Made by a program: the position numbers and the translations under genes. A DNA stretch of 45,331 bases from Bacteroidota bacterium (GTDB lineage Bacteria > Bacteroidota > Bacteroidia > Chitinophagales > Chitinophagaceae): contig JAFAFV010000076.1 of the NCBI GenBank assembly GCA_023423285.1, positions 1 to 45,331 on the forward strand. The letters are read 5' to 3'. The notes under the pieces are model-generated. The model did no database searches. It saw nothing but the letters and a program-made list of their open reading frames with translations, and was not told the origin of the DNA. Shown here piece after piece: positions 15,848 to 24,561 of this stretch (positions within the stretch are counted from its first letter, which is position 1; each line of letters begins with the position of its first letter).

Positions 15848-16414
15848 TTACACCTTCAACCAACCCCTGAAACCTCTTGAACCATAATAAGATTCAGCAC
15901 CGTTGTGGTATTTAAAAACGGTGTCGTAACGCCTGTCACCAAATATTGCGCCACCCAGTTTCCTTATTTCATCAGGGGTTTTTAGCCAGCTTGATGTTTT
16001 TAAGTCAAACGCTCCCAATTCCTGCAGATCGCGGTATTCTTCTTCTGTTAGTATTTCAATGCCCATGTCAGCCGCCATTTGCATGGCACTGTTTTTAGGT
16101 TTATGTTCCTTTCTCTTTTGTAAAGCAGCATCGTCATAACAAAGGCTTCTGCGGCCCTTGGGGCTTTCTTGCGAGCAGTCATAAAAAAAGTATTCACCGG
16201 TATTTTTATCAAAACTTACTACGTCTGGTTCTCCACCCGTTTGTTCCATTTCATTCAGTAACCATAGTTTCTCAGGTTGAGCTGTTAGCTTTGCTTCTAC
16301 TTTATCCCATGCAATGCCCTCGTGGCGATTTTTGTTTTTTTCAAAACGAGTTTTTAAAATGTCCAGAAGGGCATCGGTTTGTTCTGGTGATAAATGATTG
16401 TTGCTTTTTGGCAT
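15848..16414 (-). CDS. DUF4256 family protein
   Basis: A 188-aa soluble protein of the DUF4256 family. Conserved-looking stretches include EGIAWDKVEAKL, LWLLNEMEQTGGEPDVV, YFFYDCSQESPKGRRSLCYD, MAADMGIEILTEEEYRDLQELG and a C-terminal YHNGAESYYGSRGFRG. No catalytic motif or membrane segment is obvious, and the family has no known function to my knowledge. The gene is monocistronic, converging on aroE, with a -7 box about 65 nt upstream of its ATG. Confidence 0.8.
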   Translation of the reverse strand: MPKSNNHLSPEQTDALLDILKTRFEKNKNRHEGIAWDKVEAKLTAQPEKLWLLNEMEQTGGEPDVVSFDKNTGEYFFYDCSQESPKGRRSLCYDDAALQKRKEHKPKNSAMQMAADMGIEILTEEEYRDLQELGAFDLKTSSWLKTPDEIRKLGGAIFGDRRYDTVFKYHNGAESYYGSRGFRGWLKV

Positions 16415-16478
16415 ATGTGGTAGTGTTTAATGTTTGCAGTCAGATTCATATCTGCAACTGGTTTTGTTTGTTGATGAT

Positions 16479-16486
16479 CAAATATA
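16479..16486 (-). promoter_or_regulatory. -7 box (TATATTTG) of the DUF4256 gene
   Basis: Plus-strand CAAATATA reads TATATTTG on the minus strand. It lies 64 nt before the ATG at 16414. No matching -33 TTTG at 19-23 nt was found. Confidence 0.35.
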
Positions 16487-16648
16487 ATATTAATACAATA
16501 ATTTTTTTAAGATGTGTGTTATTTAGTGCTTCAATACCGGTTGATGACAATAGGCAACTACAAAAACAATTTTCCTATTTTCGTGTTACATAATTCAACA
16601 GTCTGGCTGTAGCATTGGCCGGAAGCAAATAAAATTAAAACAACAGAT

Positions 16649-17062
16649 ATGTATCCAAGAGAGATTGTGGTTCCCATGAAAGAGGAACTGACCGATAACG
16701 GTTTTGAAGAGTTAGTAACTCCTGAAGCTGTAGAAGAAAGCCTGTCGAAAGGCGGCACCAATTTGTTAGTAATCAATTCGGTGTGCGGGTGTTCGGCTGG
16801 TACTGCCAGGCCGGGCGTATTAATGGCCGTTGCCAATTCAGATAAAAAACCTGATCAGCTTACCACATCTTTTGCCGGCTATGATATGGATGCAGTGGCA
16901 AAAGTGCGTGAGCATTTATTGCCTTACCCGCCTTCATCTCCTTCTGTAGCATTGTTTAAAGACGGTAAACTGGTGCACTTTATTGAAAGACATATGATCG
17001 AAGGCCGCTCTGCACAAATGATTGCGCAAAATTTAATTGCGGCATTTGAAGAGTATTGTTAA
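16649..17062 (+). CDS. BrxA/BrxB-type bacilliredoxin
   Basis: A 137-aa cytoplasmic thioredoxin-fold protein of the YphP/YqiW (bacilliredoxin) family. The active site CGC is in NSVCGCSAGTARPG near residues 51-64, and the family ends (MYPREIVVPMKEELTDNGFEEL, FIERHMIEGRSAQMIAQNLI) are complete. In Bacillus these proteins remove bacillithiol from S-bacillithiolated proteins; Bacteroidota that make bacillithiol also carry them. No bshA/B/C gene is in the window. A strong terminator-like hairpin follows at 17084-17131. Confidence 0.93.
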   Translation: MYPREIVVPMKEELTDNGFEELVTPEAVEESLSKGGTNLLVINSVCGCSAGTARPGVLMAVANSDKKPDQLTTSFAGYDMDAVAKVREHLLPYPPSSPSVALFKDGKLVHFIERHMIEGRSAQMIAQNLIAAFEEYC

Positions 17063-17083
17063 TGGAATAATCATCAACTTATT

Positions 17084-17131
17084 AAGTTGGCTGGCTGGCA
17101 GGATGTAATCTATGCCGGTTAGCCAACTTTT
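17084..17131 (+). terminator. rho-independent terminator after the bacilliredoxin gene
   Basis: The arm AAGTTGGCTGGCTGGC pairs with GCCGGTTAGCCAACTT over 16 bp with three G-U pairs, leaving a 14-nt loop. TTTT follows, as expected for an intrinsic terminator. Confidence 0.75.
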
Positions 17132-17193
17132 AATTTATGCCTTTATTGTAAGCCTCTTTTTCGTAATATTGCCCCTTAACTAACAAGGAATAT

Positions 17194-18483
17194 ATGTATC
17201 CTAATTTTTACTATCTGTTTAGAGATTGGTTTGGTGTGGAATGGAATTTTTTGAGAGTAGTGAATTCATTCGGTTTCTTCGTGGCCGTGGCGGTTATTCT
17301 TGCAGCCTATTTGCTTACTTACGAGCTTAAACGAAAAGGAAAAGAAGGAATACTAAAGCCTACAGAAGAGGTGATCATTGTAGGAAAGCCAGCAAGTGCC
17401 GGCGAGCTGATTTTAAATTTCCTGATCGGCTTTTTGCTGGGATACAAACTGCTGGGTTTGTTTCTACTGGGCAATTTATCTACTATAAACCCGCAGGAGT
17501 ATATCTTTTCATCTCAGGGTAATTGGTTTGCAGGTTTAGCTTCTGGCGCGCTGCTGCTGTATTTAAAATGGCAGGAAAAGAATAAGCAAAAGCTGGCTAA
17601 GCCTGAAAAAAGAGCAATCCGTATATGGCCGCACGACAGGGTAGGAGAAATAACAACCATAGGTATTGTATTTGGTATATTGGGTGCCAAGTTGTTTGAT
17701 ACTTTTGAAAACTGGGATTCTTTTGTAAAAGATCCTTCGTCTATTTTATCCATGTCTGGCCTCACGTTTTATGGTGGTTTGATTTTTGCAGGCCTGGCTT
17801 TGTGGTGGTACACCAAAAAACACAATATTAACTTCTGGCATTTTGCCGACATTATGGGCCCTGTTATGATGATGGCTTACGGAGTTGGCCGTATTGGCTG
17901 CCATGTATCCGGCGATGGTGACTGGGGCATATATAATTCAGCATTTAAAACCACCACCGCTGGCGGCATTGCTCCTGCACAGCCGGGTGAATTTGAACAG
18001 ACCGTATCGAACTTCGCGCCGTTTTTTTCTGCTCACGGCTCTGAAAGTGCTTTCTTCCCCAAACCCGGTTTTTTAAGCTTTTTACCCGACTGGTTTTTTG
18101 CTTATGATTTTCCCCATAATGTAAACGAATTTGGCGCTCCGCTTGATGGTTGTACGGGTTCTTATTGTATGCATTTGCCCACGCCTGCCTTTCCAACTTC
18201 TCTTTACGAAATGATTATTTGCTTGATTCTTTTTGGTATTTTATGGGCTATGAGAAAAAAGATCCGCATTCCCGGGATGCTTTTTGGCATCTACCTGCTG
18301 CTTAACGGGCTGGAAAGATTCTTTATTGAAAAGATCAGAGTAAATGTGAAAATGAACTTTTTAGGAATGCAGATAACCCAGGCTGAGATGATATCTTTTG
18401 CATTGATCATCCTCGGGATTATCCTCATCATTTACAGCAGAACGAACAATAAACCAGTCTACCCGGCTGAGCCGCGGTCTTAG
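17194..18483 (+). CDS. lgt: prolipoprotein diacylglyceryl transferase (long form)
   Basis: A 429-aa inner-membrane enzyme that transfers diacylglycerol from phosphatidylglycerol to the lipobox Cys of prolipoproteins. Family features are the membrane helices, LTFYGGLIFAG, the GRIGCHVSGDGDWG signature near residues 231-244, PTSLYEMIICLILF and the C-terminal LLNGLERFFIEKIRVN (R and E conserved). It is much longer than the usual 260-290 aa because of an extra N-terminal helix plus linker (residues 35-70) and an added loop around 250-310 (APAQPGEFEQ...), seen in Bacteroidota relatives. It would process the lipoproteins at 35.2 and 39.0 kb. Promoter boxes upstream are weak (TAATATTG at 17164). Confidence 0.93.
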   Translation: MYPNFYYLFRDWFGVEWNFLRVVNSFGFFVAVAVILAAYLLTYELKRKGKEGILKPTEEVIIVGKPASAGELILNFLIGFLLGYKLLGLFLLGNLSTINPQEYIFSSQGNWFAGLASGALLLYLKWQEKNKQKLAKPEKRAIRIWPHDRVGEITTIGIVFGILGAKLFDTFENWDSFVKDPSSILSMSGLTFYGGLIFAGLALWWYTKKHNINFWHFADIMGPVMMMAYGVGRIGCHVSGDGDWGIYNSAFKTTTAGGIAPAQPGEFEQTVSNFAPFFSAHGSESAFFPKPGFLSFLPDWFFAYDFPHNVNEFGAPLDGCTGSYCMHLPTPAFPTSLYEMIICLILFGILWAMRKKIRIPGMLFGIYLLLNGLERFFIEKIRVNVKMNFLGMQITQAEMISFALIILGIILIIYSRTNNKPVYPAEPRS

Positions 18484-18553
18484 AAAGCCAATTTTTTACA
18501 TCGTAAACAATTTTTATTGATCGCTGTTAGAATAGGTATGCAGCCGTGGGCAC

Positions 18554-18584
18554 TTGATTTATTGTGAGAACAACCGTATCTTTG
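18554..18584 (+). promoter_or_regulatory. promoter of rpoD (CTTG-N20-TATCTTTG)
   Basis: TTG at 18554-18556 and TATCTTTG at 18577-18584 are 20 nt apart. Transcription would begin near 18590 and give a leader of about 93 nt before the sigma factor ATG. Confidence 0.65.
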
Positions 18585-18682
18585 CACACTTTTGTTATAG
18601 TTTGGTGTTAATTATGTTCATTTTGCAGCTATTTTACCAAACAAACTGTCTACTAAAAAAATACATAAGTTTATAAAAATAT

Positions 18683-19540
18683 ATGCGCCAGCTTAAAATT
18701 GCTACACAGATTACTAACCGGGATTCCCAGGCAGTTGAAAAATATTTACAGGAAATTTCCAAAATTTCTATGATCACGCCAGAAGAGGAAACCACTCTTG
18801 CCCAAAAAATTAAAATGGGCGACCAGCGTGCTTTAGACAAACTCGTTCAGGCCAACCTGCGCTTTGTCGTGTCTGTAGCCAAGCAATACCAGCACCAGGG
18901 CCTTTCTTTAAGCGACCTGATCAATGAAGGTAACCTCGGGCTTATAAAAGCGGCTCAGCGTTTTGATGAAACCAAAGGCTTTAAGTTCATTTCTTATGCC
19001 GTATGGTGGATCCGCCAAAGCATTCTACAGGCATTAGCTGAGCAGGGCAGGCTGGTTCGTTTACCGCAGAATAAGATCGGAACTTATAATAAGGCTAACA
19101 AAGCTTACATGGCTTTTGAGCAGGAACATGAAAGAGAACCTTCTACAGAAGAACTTTCTGAACTGCTTGAAATGAGTGAAACCGAGATCAACAACATATT
19201 CCAGAGCAACACCCGCCACACCTCTTTAGATGCTCCTGTTCATGAAGCAGAAGATGTGGCAATGGGCGACCTGCTGGAAGGCGGCAGCGATACCGACGAC
19301 GACGTGATGAAAGATTCTTTGAGGAATGAAATCCGCAGGGTTTTGAAATCTCTTTCTCCGCGCGAGGCTGAGATTGTAAATGCATACTTTGGCCTAGATG
19401 GCGAAAACGGTGTTACTATTGAACAGATTGGGCAGAAGTATGACCTTACCAAAGAGCGTATCCGCCAAATAAAAGAGCGTGCTATTAAACGTCTGCAAAA
19501 AGCCAGGTACAGTAGCGCTCTCAAATCTTACCTGGGATAA
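18683..19540 (+). CDS. rpoD: primary RNA polymerase sigma factor (RpoD/SigA)
   Basis: A 285-aa sigma-70 protein that directs RNA polymerase to housekeeping promoters. Regions in order are 1.2 (DSQAVEKYLQEISKISMITPEEE), 2 (LVQANLRFVVSVAKQYQHQG, DLINEGNLGLIKAAQRFDET, FKFISYAVWWIRQSILQAL), 3 (LPQNKIGTYNKANKA) and 4 (SPREAEIVNAYFGL, LTKERIRQIKERAIKRLQKAR). There is no region 1.1 and no non-conserved insertion, which is the Bacteroidota SigA form that recognises TTTG/TAnnTTTG; such boxes occur throughout this window. It is single-gene, with an upstream promoter and a downstream terminator at 19564-19588. Confidence 0.97.
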   Translation: MRQLKIATQITNRDSQAVEKYLQEISKISMITPEEETTLAQKIKMGDQRALDKLVQANLRFVVSVAKQYQHQGLSLSDLINEGNLGLIKAAQRFDETKGFKFISYAVWWIRQSILQALAEQGRLVRLPQNKIGTYNKANKAYMAFEQEHEREPSTEELSELLEMSETEINNIFQSNTRHTSLDAPVHEAEDVAMGDLLEGGSDTDDDVMKDSLRNEIRRVLKSLSPREAEIVNAYFGLDGENGVTIEQIGQKYDLTKERIRQIKERAIKRLQKARYSSALKSYLG

Positions 19541-19563
19541 TCGGTTTAATAATATTTACAAAA

Positions 19564-19588
19564 CCCTGGCAATTGCCGGGGGTTTTTT
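19564..19588 (+). terminator. rho-independent terminator of rpoD
   Basis: CCCTGGC pairs with GCCGGGG (7 bp, one T-G pair) around an AATT loop, followed by T6. It starts 24 nt after the stop codon. Confidence 0.85.
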
Positions 19589-19727
19589 ATGTGTTGAATC
19601 AGGCTTTTTCATTTATATAAAAATTTGCTTTATTCCTGATCCCTTTTGCCATGATTTTGTTATTTAAAAAATCTCTTTTATATAGCATAATTCCTGTTAT
19701 TTTTATTCTAATCTCTATCTTTACACG

Positions 19728-20993
19728 ATGGCCAAAAAAATATCATCTTTATATCTTTTATTAGTGGTTTTTTTTTCATGTGTGGCTGCAATAGTGCACG
19801 CGCAGGATGTTTCAAATACTGCGGCCGACAGCGCAGAACTGTTTGTGGGTTTTACCAAAAAGGGAATGGAGTTTAAAAAAAGCAATGATTTTTATCTCAA
19901 TTTTCGTTTCAGGGCGCAATTCAGGGCAGGATACTTCAGCCGCTTAGATGATGAAGATGAGGCAGGTTATGAAGCTTTGGTACGTAGGCTCAGGCTTCGT
20001 TTTGAAGGGTATTTATTTTCTCCCAAGCTTGAGTACAAATTGCAACTTGCTTTTGCTAACAGGGACATGGATCTGGAAAGCGGTTCGCCGCAGATCATCC
20101 GCGATGCAGTGTTTTATTACATTCCTAATAAAAACTGGTCGTTTGGGTTGGGGCAAACAAAGCTTCCCGGCAATAGGGAACGCCTGAACTCCTCCGGTGA
20201 ACTGCAAATGCCCGACCGTTCGATAGCCAACAGTAAATTCACCGTTGACAGGGATTTTGGTTTTTTTCTTGACAGAGATTTTGAGTTCGGAAAGCAACAA
20301 GTGCTTTTTAAGAGCGCAATAAGTACCGGCGAAGGGCGCGGCCAGTTAACAACCGATAAAGGTCTGGCTTATACAGGCCGGCTGGAGTACTTGCCACTTG
20401 GCAGCTTTACCGACGGCGGTGATTATTATGAGGGAGATTTGGCCTTTGAGCCTACGCCCAAGGTTTCAGTTGGCGTGACGTACAGCAAAAATTTTCGGGC
20501 AAGCCGCACCGGCGGTCAGTTAGGTAAATATCTTTACAGCGCATACGATCCTGAAGATGAACTGCATGCTGATATGCAAACCATGATGGCCGATGCCGTT
20601 TTGAAATACAACGGCTGGGCGTTTTTGGGTGAATATTATGACCGCAGAGTGGATAATTTCTCAGTAAACGATTTTACAAACCGGCCAGAAGACAGGCTAA
20701 TCTTTTTAAAAATACCGGAAGGTGTGGCTTTTAACCTGCAGGCAAGCAAAATGCTATCGGCCAAAGATGAAGTAGCGGTGCGCTACTCAGAAGTAAGGCC
20801 TCACCATTCTTTGCGCATTTACCAATATCATCTGCGCAATAAAGCCGTAGGTTACTCGCATTACTTCAATAAACATAAGTTTAAAATTCAGGGTTACCTG
20901 GGGCTTGATGACCGCCTCGGTAATTCAGAACATCTGGAAGATCCGTTTATAAACAGAGTGAACGCTATGGTGCAGGTTGAATTAGGTATTTAA
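19728..20993 (+). CDS. phosphate-selective porin-like outer-membrane protein (OprO/OprP family)
   Basis: A 421-aa outer-membrane beta-barrel with a signal peptide (residues 1-25, ending VHAQ). The family start is the KNSDFYLNFRFRAQFRAGYF-like stretch, then RRLRLRFEGYLFSPKLEYKLQLAFANRD, FYYIPNKNWSFGLGQTKLPGNRERLNSSGELQ and alternating aromatic beta strands ending in VNAMVQVELGI. It would form a trimeric channel for anions; phosphate itself is not assured. No pst or pho genes are adjacent. Its stop directly abuts the convergent miaE stop (20993/20994), with no spacer. A weak -7 box (TATCTTTA, 19716-19723) sits just before the ATG. Confidence 0.85.
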   Translation: MAKKISSLYLLLVVFFSCVAAIVHAQDVSNTAADSAELFVGFTKKGMEFKKSNDFYLNFRFRAQFRAGYFSRLDDEDEAGYEALVRRLRLRFEGYLFSPKLEYKLQLAFANRDMDLESGSPQIIRDAVFYYIPNKNWSFGLGQTKLPGNRERLNSSGELQMPDRSIANSKFTVDRDFGFFLDRDFEFGKQQVLFKSAISTGEGRGQLTTDKGLAYTGRLEYLPLGSFTDGGDYYEGDLAFEPTPKVSVGVTYSKNFRASRTGGQLGKYLYSAYDPEDELHADMQTMMADAVLKYNGWAFLGEYYDRRVDNFSVNDFTNRPEDRLIFLKIPEGVAFNLQASKMLSAKDEVAVRYSEVRPHHSLRIYQYHLRNKAVGYSHYFNKHKFKIQGYLGLDDRLGNSEHLEDPFINRVNAMVQVELGI

Positions 20994-21602
20994 TCAGTGT
21001 ATCCTGTCACCACGAAGTTCCATTTCTTTCATCACTACTTCTTCATGTGCCAGCCATTCTGCCCAGCGGTGGCGTACCTTTTCTTTATCAATATAAGCTT
21101 CTGCCAGTTCTATAAACAAGGTATAATGCCCCGCTTCGCTTTCCATAAAACGGCGGTAAAATTTTGTTAGATAAGGGTCATTCAGCCCTTCACTAAGTCT
21201 TTTAAAACGCTCACAGCTACGGGCTTCAATCAGCGCCATGGTAAGCAATTTATCCAGCAACTGGTCTTCACGGCTGCCACCTTTTATTTGAAAATTAAGT
21301 AAGGCATTTACGTACGCATCCTTTCTTTGTGGCCCCAGTTTTAAGCCACGCTTATGTAACTCCTGCAATACCAGGCGAAAATGGCCCCATTCTTCCGTAA
21401 CAATGGGGGCCAGCTCCTTTACAATCTTTTCTTTTTCTGAAAACCGCTGAATTATTGATATGCAACTGGTTGCAGCTTTCTGCTCGCAGTAGGCATGGTC
21501 GGTAAGGATTGCTTCCAGCGAAATTTCTGTAAGATTGACCCATCGCGGGTCAGTGGGCAGCCTGAGGCCCAGAATATTTTTTGTATCTTGTGAAAGTTCC
21601 AT
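20994..21602 (-). CDS. miaE: tRNA 2-methylthio-N6-isopentenyladenosine hydroxylase
   Basis: A 202-aa ferritin-like di-iron monooxygenase that hydroxylates the isopentenyl group of ms2i6A37 in tRNAs. The four-helix bundle carries iron-ligand motifs: ILTDHAYCEQKAA, VTEEWGHFRLVL (E-x-x-H), MALIEARSCERF and MESEAGHYTLF (E-x-x-H), with RWAEWLAHEEVVM at the end. Length matches the family. The activity needs O2, so the host probably lives with oxygen at least at times. The promoter (21608-21640) is a full match but its -7 box ends 5 nt before the ATG, so the mRNA may lack a leader. Confidence 0.92.
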   Translation of the reverse strand: MELSQDTKNILGLRLPTDPRWVNLTEISLEAILTDHAYCEQKAATSCISIIQRFSEKEKIVKELAPIVTEEWGHFRLVLQELHKRGLKLGPQRKDAYVNALLNFQIKGGSREDQLLDKLLTMALIEARSCERFKRLSEGLNDPYLTKFYRRFMESEAGHYTLFIELAEAYIDKEKVRHRWAEWLAHEEVVMKEMELRGDRIH

Positions 21603-21607
21603 ACTGG

Positions 21608-21640
21608 CAAATTTATACGCCTTAATTAATTTTGGGCAAA
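21608..21640 (-). promoter_or_regulatory. miaE promoter (TTTG-N21-TAAATTTG)
   Basis: Plus-strand CAAATTTA (21608-21615) and CAAA (21637-21640) are the minus-strand -7 and -33 boxes, 21 nt apart, both full consensus. The -7 box ends 5 nt before the miaE ATG, so RNA should begin at or next to the start codon. Confidence 0.7.
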
Positions 21641-21677
21641 TCTTTTAATGAGAGATTAGGTAAAAAATCTTGCTCAG

Positions 21678-21709
21678 TTTGAAATTTTCAAAGAGAAACC
21701 TTACCTTTG
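21678..21709 (+). promoter_or_regulatory. rpsO promoter (TTTG-N20-TACCTTTG)
   Basis: TTTG at 21678-21681 and TACCTTTG at 21702-21709 with exactly 20 nt between are a textbook Bacteroidota housekeeping promoter. The predicted leader to the rpsO ATG is about 45 nt. Confidence 0.85.
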
Positions 21710-21759
21710 CGCCCGAAATACAGGGATAAAAAACAGGATGACATTTTAAAAAGTTAAAG

Positions 21760-22029
21760 ATGCCACTTACAAAAGAAAGAAAAACTCAGATTTTTACAGA
21801 ATTTGGCGGCAACGCCACAAACACTGGTTCTATTGAGGGCCAGATTGCACAATTAACAGAACGCATTGCACAAATCAGCGCTCACTTAAAATCTAACAAA
21901 AAAGATTTCTCTACCCACCGCGGCCTTATGCAAATGGTAGGTAAGCGTAAAAGCCTTTTAAGCTACCTGCAAAAGCACAATCTTGAAGGTTACCGCGCAT
22001 TGATTGAAAAACTGGGCTTAAGAAAATAA
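21760..22029 (+). CDS. rpsO: 30S ribosomal protein S15
   Basis: An 89-aa ribosomal protein that binds 16S rRNA in the central domain of the 30S subunit early in assembly. The family pattern is complete: NTGSIEGQIAQLTERIAQISAHLKSNKKDFSTHRGL, with the conserved D-x-x-S-x-x-GL turn, then MVGKRKSLLSYLQKHNLEGYRALIEKLGLRK. Length matches the usual 88-89 aa. It precedes pnp as in many bacteria, but with a 289-nt gap containing a hairpin. Confidence 0.98.
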   Translation: MPLTKERKTQIFTEFGGNATNTGSIEGQIAQLTERIAQISAHLKSNKKDFSTHRGLMQMVGKRKSLLSYLQKHNLEGYRALIEKLGLRK

Positions 22030-22031
22030 TG

Positions 22032-22060
22032 ATCCCATTTTACCCACGCGGGTTTGGGAT
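22032..22060 (+). other. two-part hairpin directly after rpsO
   Basis: ATCCCA and TGGGAT form an outer 6-bp stem; inside, ACCC pairs with GGGT around ACGC, with a TTTT bulge on one side. It starts 2 nt after the rpsO stop. No T-run follows, so it is more likely an RNA processing or partial-termination element between rpsO and pnp than a full terminator. The rest of the 289-nt gap up to pnp shows nothing I recognise. Confidence 0.5.
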
Positions 22061-22318
22061 GTTATTGTAGCCGGAGTAAAAAAATACCACTTCAGAGTAA
22101 AATATATATTCCCGATGCCGCATGGTGTTGGGAATTATTGTTTACACTTTAAAGCCGGACGGCCTGCTGATAGCAGCACTACAGTACAAGCGAGCGAGGC
22201 AACAAATGCCCATAGTACCACAACAGTTCACACAACATTTTATTACCGGAGATAAAGTATTGATGCCGAACGATTGCAAACATCAACTTACAACTCCAAA
22301 TTCTTCAAACTGAAATAT

Positions 22319-24499
22319 ATGTTACAACAACCCATCAGAAAAACTTTTGATATTGGCGATGGCAGAGAAATCACCATCGAAACGGGCCGCCTTGCCCGCC
22401 AGGCAGACGGCTCAGTTACCGTAAGCATGGGAAAATGCATGTTACTGGCTACCGTAGTAGCCAACAAAGAGCCCAGGCCCGGGCAGGATTTTTTTCCGCT
22501 AACGGTTGATTACCAGGAAAAGTTTGCAGCAGCAGGCCGCATTCCGGGTTCGTTTTTTAAGCGCGAGGGAAAACTGAGCGACTATGAAATACTCATCAGC
22601 CGCCTGATAGACCGCGCTTTAAGGCCGCTTTTTCCGGATGATTATTATTGCGAAGTGCAGGTGCTGGTAACCCTTATTAGCAGCGACCCTGAAATATTAC
22701 CAGATGCAATGGCATGCCTGGCAGCCTCTGCAGCCATAGCTGTTAGCGATGTGCCTATTAAAGAAATTATTAGTGAAGTGCGCGTGGCAAGGGTAAATGG
22801 CGAGTACGTGATCAACCCCACCCGCAGCCAGGTTGAAAATGCTGACATGGATTACCTGATAGCAGGCAGCGCCAAAAACCTGGTAATGGTTGAAGGCGAA
22901 AGCCAGGAGTGCAGTGAAGATGACCTGGTTAAAGCCCTGGAAGTGGCGCACGAAGCCATCCGCGTTCAGATTAAAGCACAGGAAGAACTGCGAGACCTGA
23001 AAGGTGTAACAGGAAAAAGAGATTATCCAAAACCTGAAAACGATCAGGAACTCCATGATAAAGTGTACGCTTTTGCTAAACAAAAAGTATATGATATTGC
23101 TAAAGGCAGACTGGCAAAGCACGACCGCGGCTATAAATTTGACGAAGTAGGTGATGAGCTGAGCAAATACCTGGAAGAGTCTGCCACTGAAGAAAAACCT
23201 TTTGGCGATGACCAGAGAAGAATGGCAAAAACTTATTATCATGATCTGCAATACGAGATCGTTCGAGACATGATTCTTGACGAAAAAACACGGCTTGATG
23301 GCAGAGAACTGAACGAAATTCGCCCGTTGGATATGGAGGTTGACGTTTTGCCTTCTCCACACGGTTCGGCACTGTTTACAAGAGGCGAAACTCAGTCCCT
23401 CACAACCGTTACGCTTGGCACTGGCCAGGACGAACTGCTTGTGGAAACAGCAGCCACATCCGTTTACAATAAATTTATTTTACATTATAACTTCCCGCCT
23501 TTCTCTACCGGCGAAGTAAAAATGATGCGCGGCCCTGGTCGCCGTGAGGTGGGACATGGGAACCTTGCCATGCGCTCATTAAAACAAATGATGCCTAACG
23601 GCGATTTTGGTTATACGGTGCGCGTGGTTAGCGATATTCTTGAATCAAATGGTTCCTCTTCAATGGCTACTGTTTGTGCCGGCTCGCTGGCGCTGATGGA
23701 TGCAGGTGTGCCATTTCCCAAACACGTGGCGGGCATTGCCATGGGGTTGATTACTAAAGGAGAAAAATACGCTGTGTTAAGCGATATTTTGGGCGATGAA
23801 GATCACTTGGGTGATATGGACTTTAAAGTAACCGGAACCCGGGATGGAATTTGCGGTGTGCAAATGGATATTAAAGTTGACGGACTGCCCATGGAAGTGA
23901 TGAAACAGGCATTGTTGCAGGCAAAAGATGGCAGACTTCACATTCTGGAACACATGTACAAATCCATTGCAGCGCCGCGTGAAGAAGTGAAACCACATGC
24001 GCCACGTATGGTGAAAATGTTCATTGATAAAGAATTTATTGGAGCAGTGATAGGGCCAGGCGGTAAAGTGATACAGGAAATGCAGCGCGAAACCGGCGCT
24101 ACCATCAATATTGAAGAAGTGAACAATATGGGAGAGATCAGCATTTTTGGTGTGGAAAAAGAAGCAGTGCAGAAAGCTGAAAACTGGATTAAAGGCATTG
24201 TTGCTGTTCCCGTGGTGGGCGATGTGTATGATGCAGTGGTAAAATCAGTAGTGCCTTTTGGTGCATTTGTAGAATTTTTACCCGGCAAGCAAGGTTTAGT
24301 GCACATTAGCGAAGTGAGTTGGAAGCGACTGGAAAGTTTGGATGGTTTAGTTCAGGAAGGAGATGCTATGAAAGTAAAACTCATCGGAACTGATCCAAAA
24401 TCCGGTAAATTCAAACTTTCAAGAAAAGCTTTAATACCCAGGCCTGAAAGAAAACCACAGGATGGCGAACAAGGCCATGAACCTACACACGAAAATTAA
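22319..24499 (+). CDS. pnp: polyribonucleotide nucleotidyltransferase (PNPase)
   Basis: A 726-aa phosphorolytic 3'-5' exoribonuclease that acts as a trimer in mRNA decay. Domain order is RNase PH 1 (GRLARQADGSVTVSMGKCML), a helical linker, RNase PH 2 (LDGRELNEIRPLDMEVDVLP, HGSALFTRGETQSLTTVTLG, FMGDMDFKVTGT-like LGDMDFKVTGTRDG with catalytic Asp residues), KH (FIGAVIGPGGKVIQEMQRETGATI) and S1 (VVGDVYDAVVKSVVPFGAFVEFLPGKQGLVHISEV). An ORF reaches upstream to a TTG at 22274, but ATG 22319 begins the conserved MLQQPIRKTFDIGDGRE. A terminator follows at 24518-24545. Confidence 0.97.
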   Translation: MLQQPIRKTFDIGDGREITIETGRLARQADGSVTVSMGKCMLLATVVANKEPRPGQDFFPLTVDYQEKFAAAGRIPGSFFKREGKLSDYEILISRLIDRALRPLFPDDYYCEVQVLVTLISSDPEILPDAMACLAASAAIAVSDVPIKEIISEVRVARVNGEYVINPTRSQVENADMDYLIAGSAKNLVMVEGESQECSEDDLVKALEVAHEAIRVQIKAQEELRDLKGVTGKRDYPKPENDQELHDKVYAFAKQKVYDIAKGRLAKHDRGYKFDEVGDELSKYLEESATEEKPFGDDQRRMAKTYYHDLQYEIVRDMILDEKTRLDGRELNEIRPLDMEVDVLPSPHGSALFTRGETQSLTTVTLGTGQDELLVETAATSVYNKFILHYNFPPFSTGEVKMMRGPGRREVGHGNLAMRSLKQMMPNGDFGYTVRVVSDILESNGSSSMATVCAGSLALMDAGVPFPKHVAGIAMGLITKGEKYAVLSDILGDEDHLGDMDFKVTGTRDGICGVQMDIKVDGLPMEVMKQALLQAKDGRLHILEHMYKSIAAPREEVKPHAPRMVKMFIDKEFIGAVIGPGGKVIQEMQRETGATINIEEVNNMGEISIFGVEKEAVQKAENWIKGIVAVPVVGDVYDAVVKSVVPFGAFVEFLPGKQGLVHISEVSWKRLESLDGLVQEGDAMKVKLIGTDPKSGKFKLSRKALIPRPERKPQDGEQGHEPTHEN

Positions 24500-24517
24500 T
24501 TTTTATAACGTTCATAC

Positions 24518-24545
24518 AAGCCGGGTCAATTTTGATCCGGCTTTT
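24518..24545 (+). terminator. rho-independent terminator of pnp
   Basis: AAGCCGGGTCA pairs with TGATCCGGCTT (11 bp, one G-U) around ATTT, and is followed by T residues. The symmetric A/T flanks may also serve the convergent ATP-grasp-like gene. Confidence 0.85.
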
Positions 24546-24561
24546 CTATTCTGTGTGCACA

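Noticed and set aside
22122..22313. 63-aa ORF (GTG start) between rpsO and pnp
   Set aside because: No recognisable domain, odd composition, and it runs up to the pnp start; most likely a chance frame in the leader.
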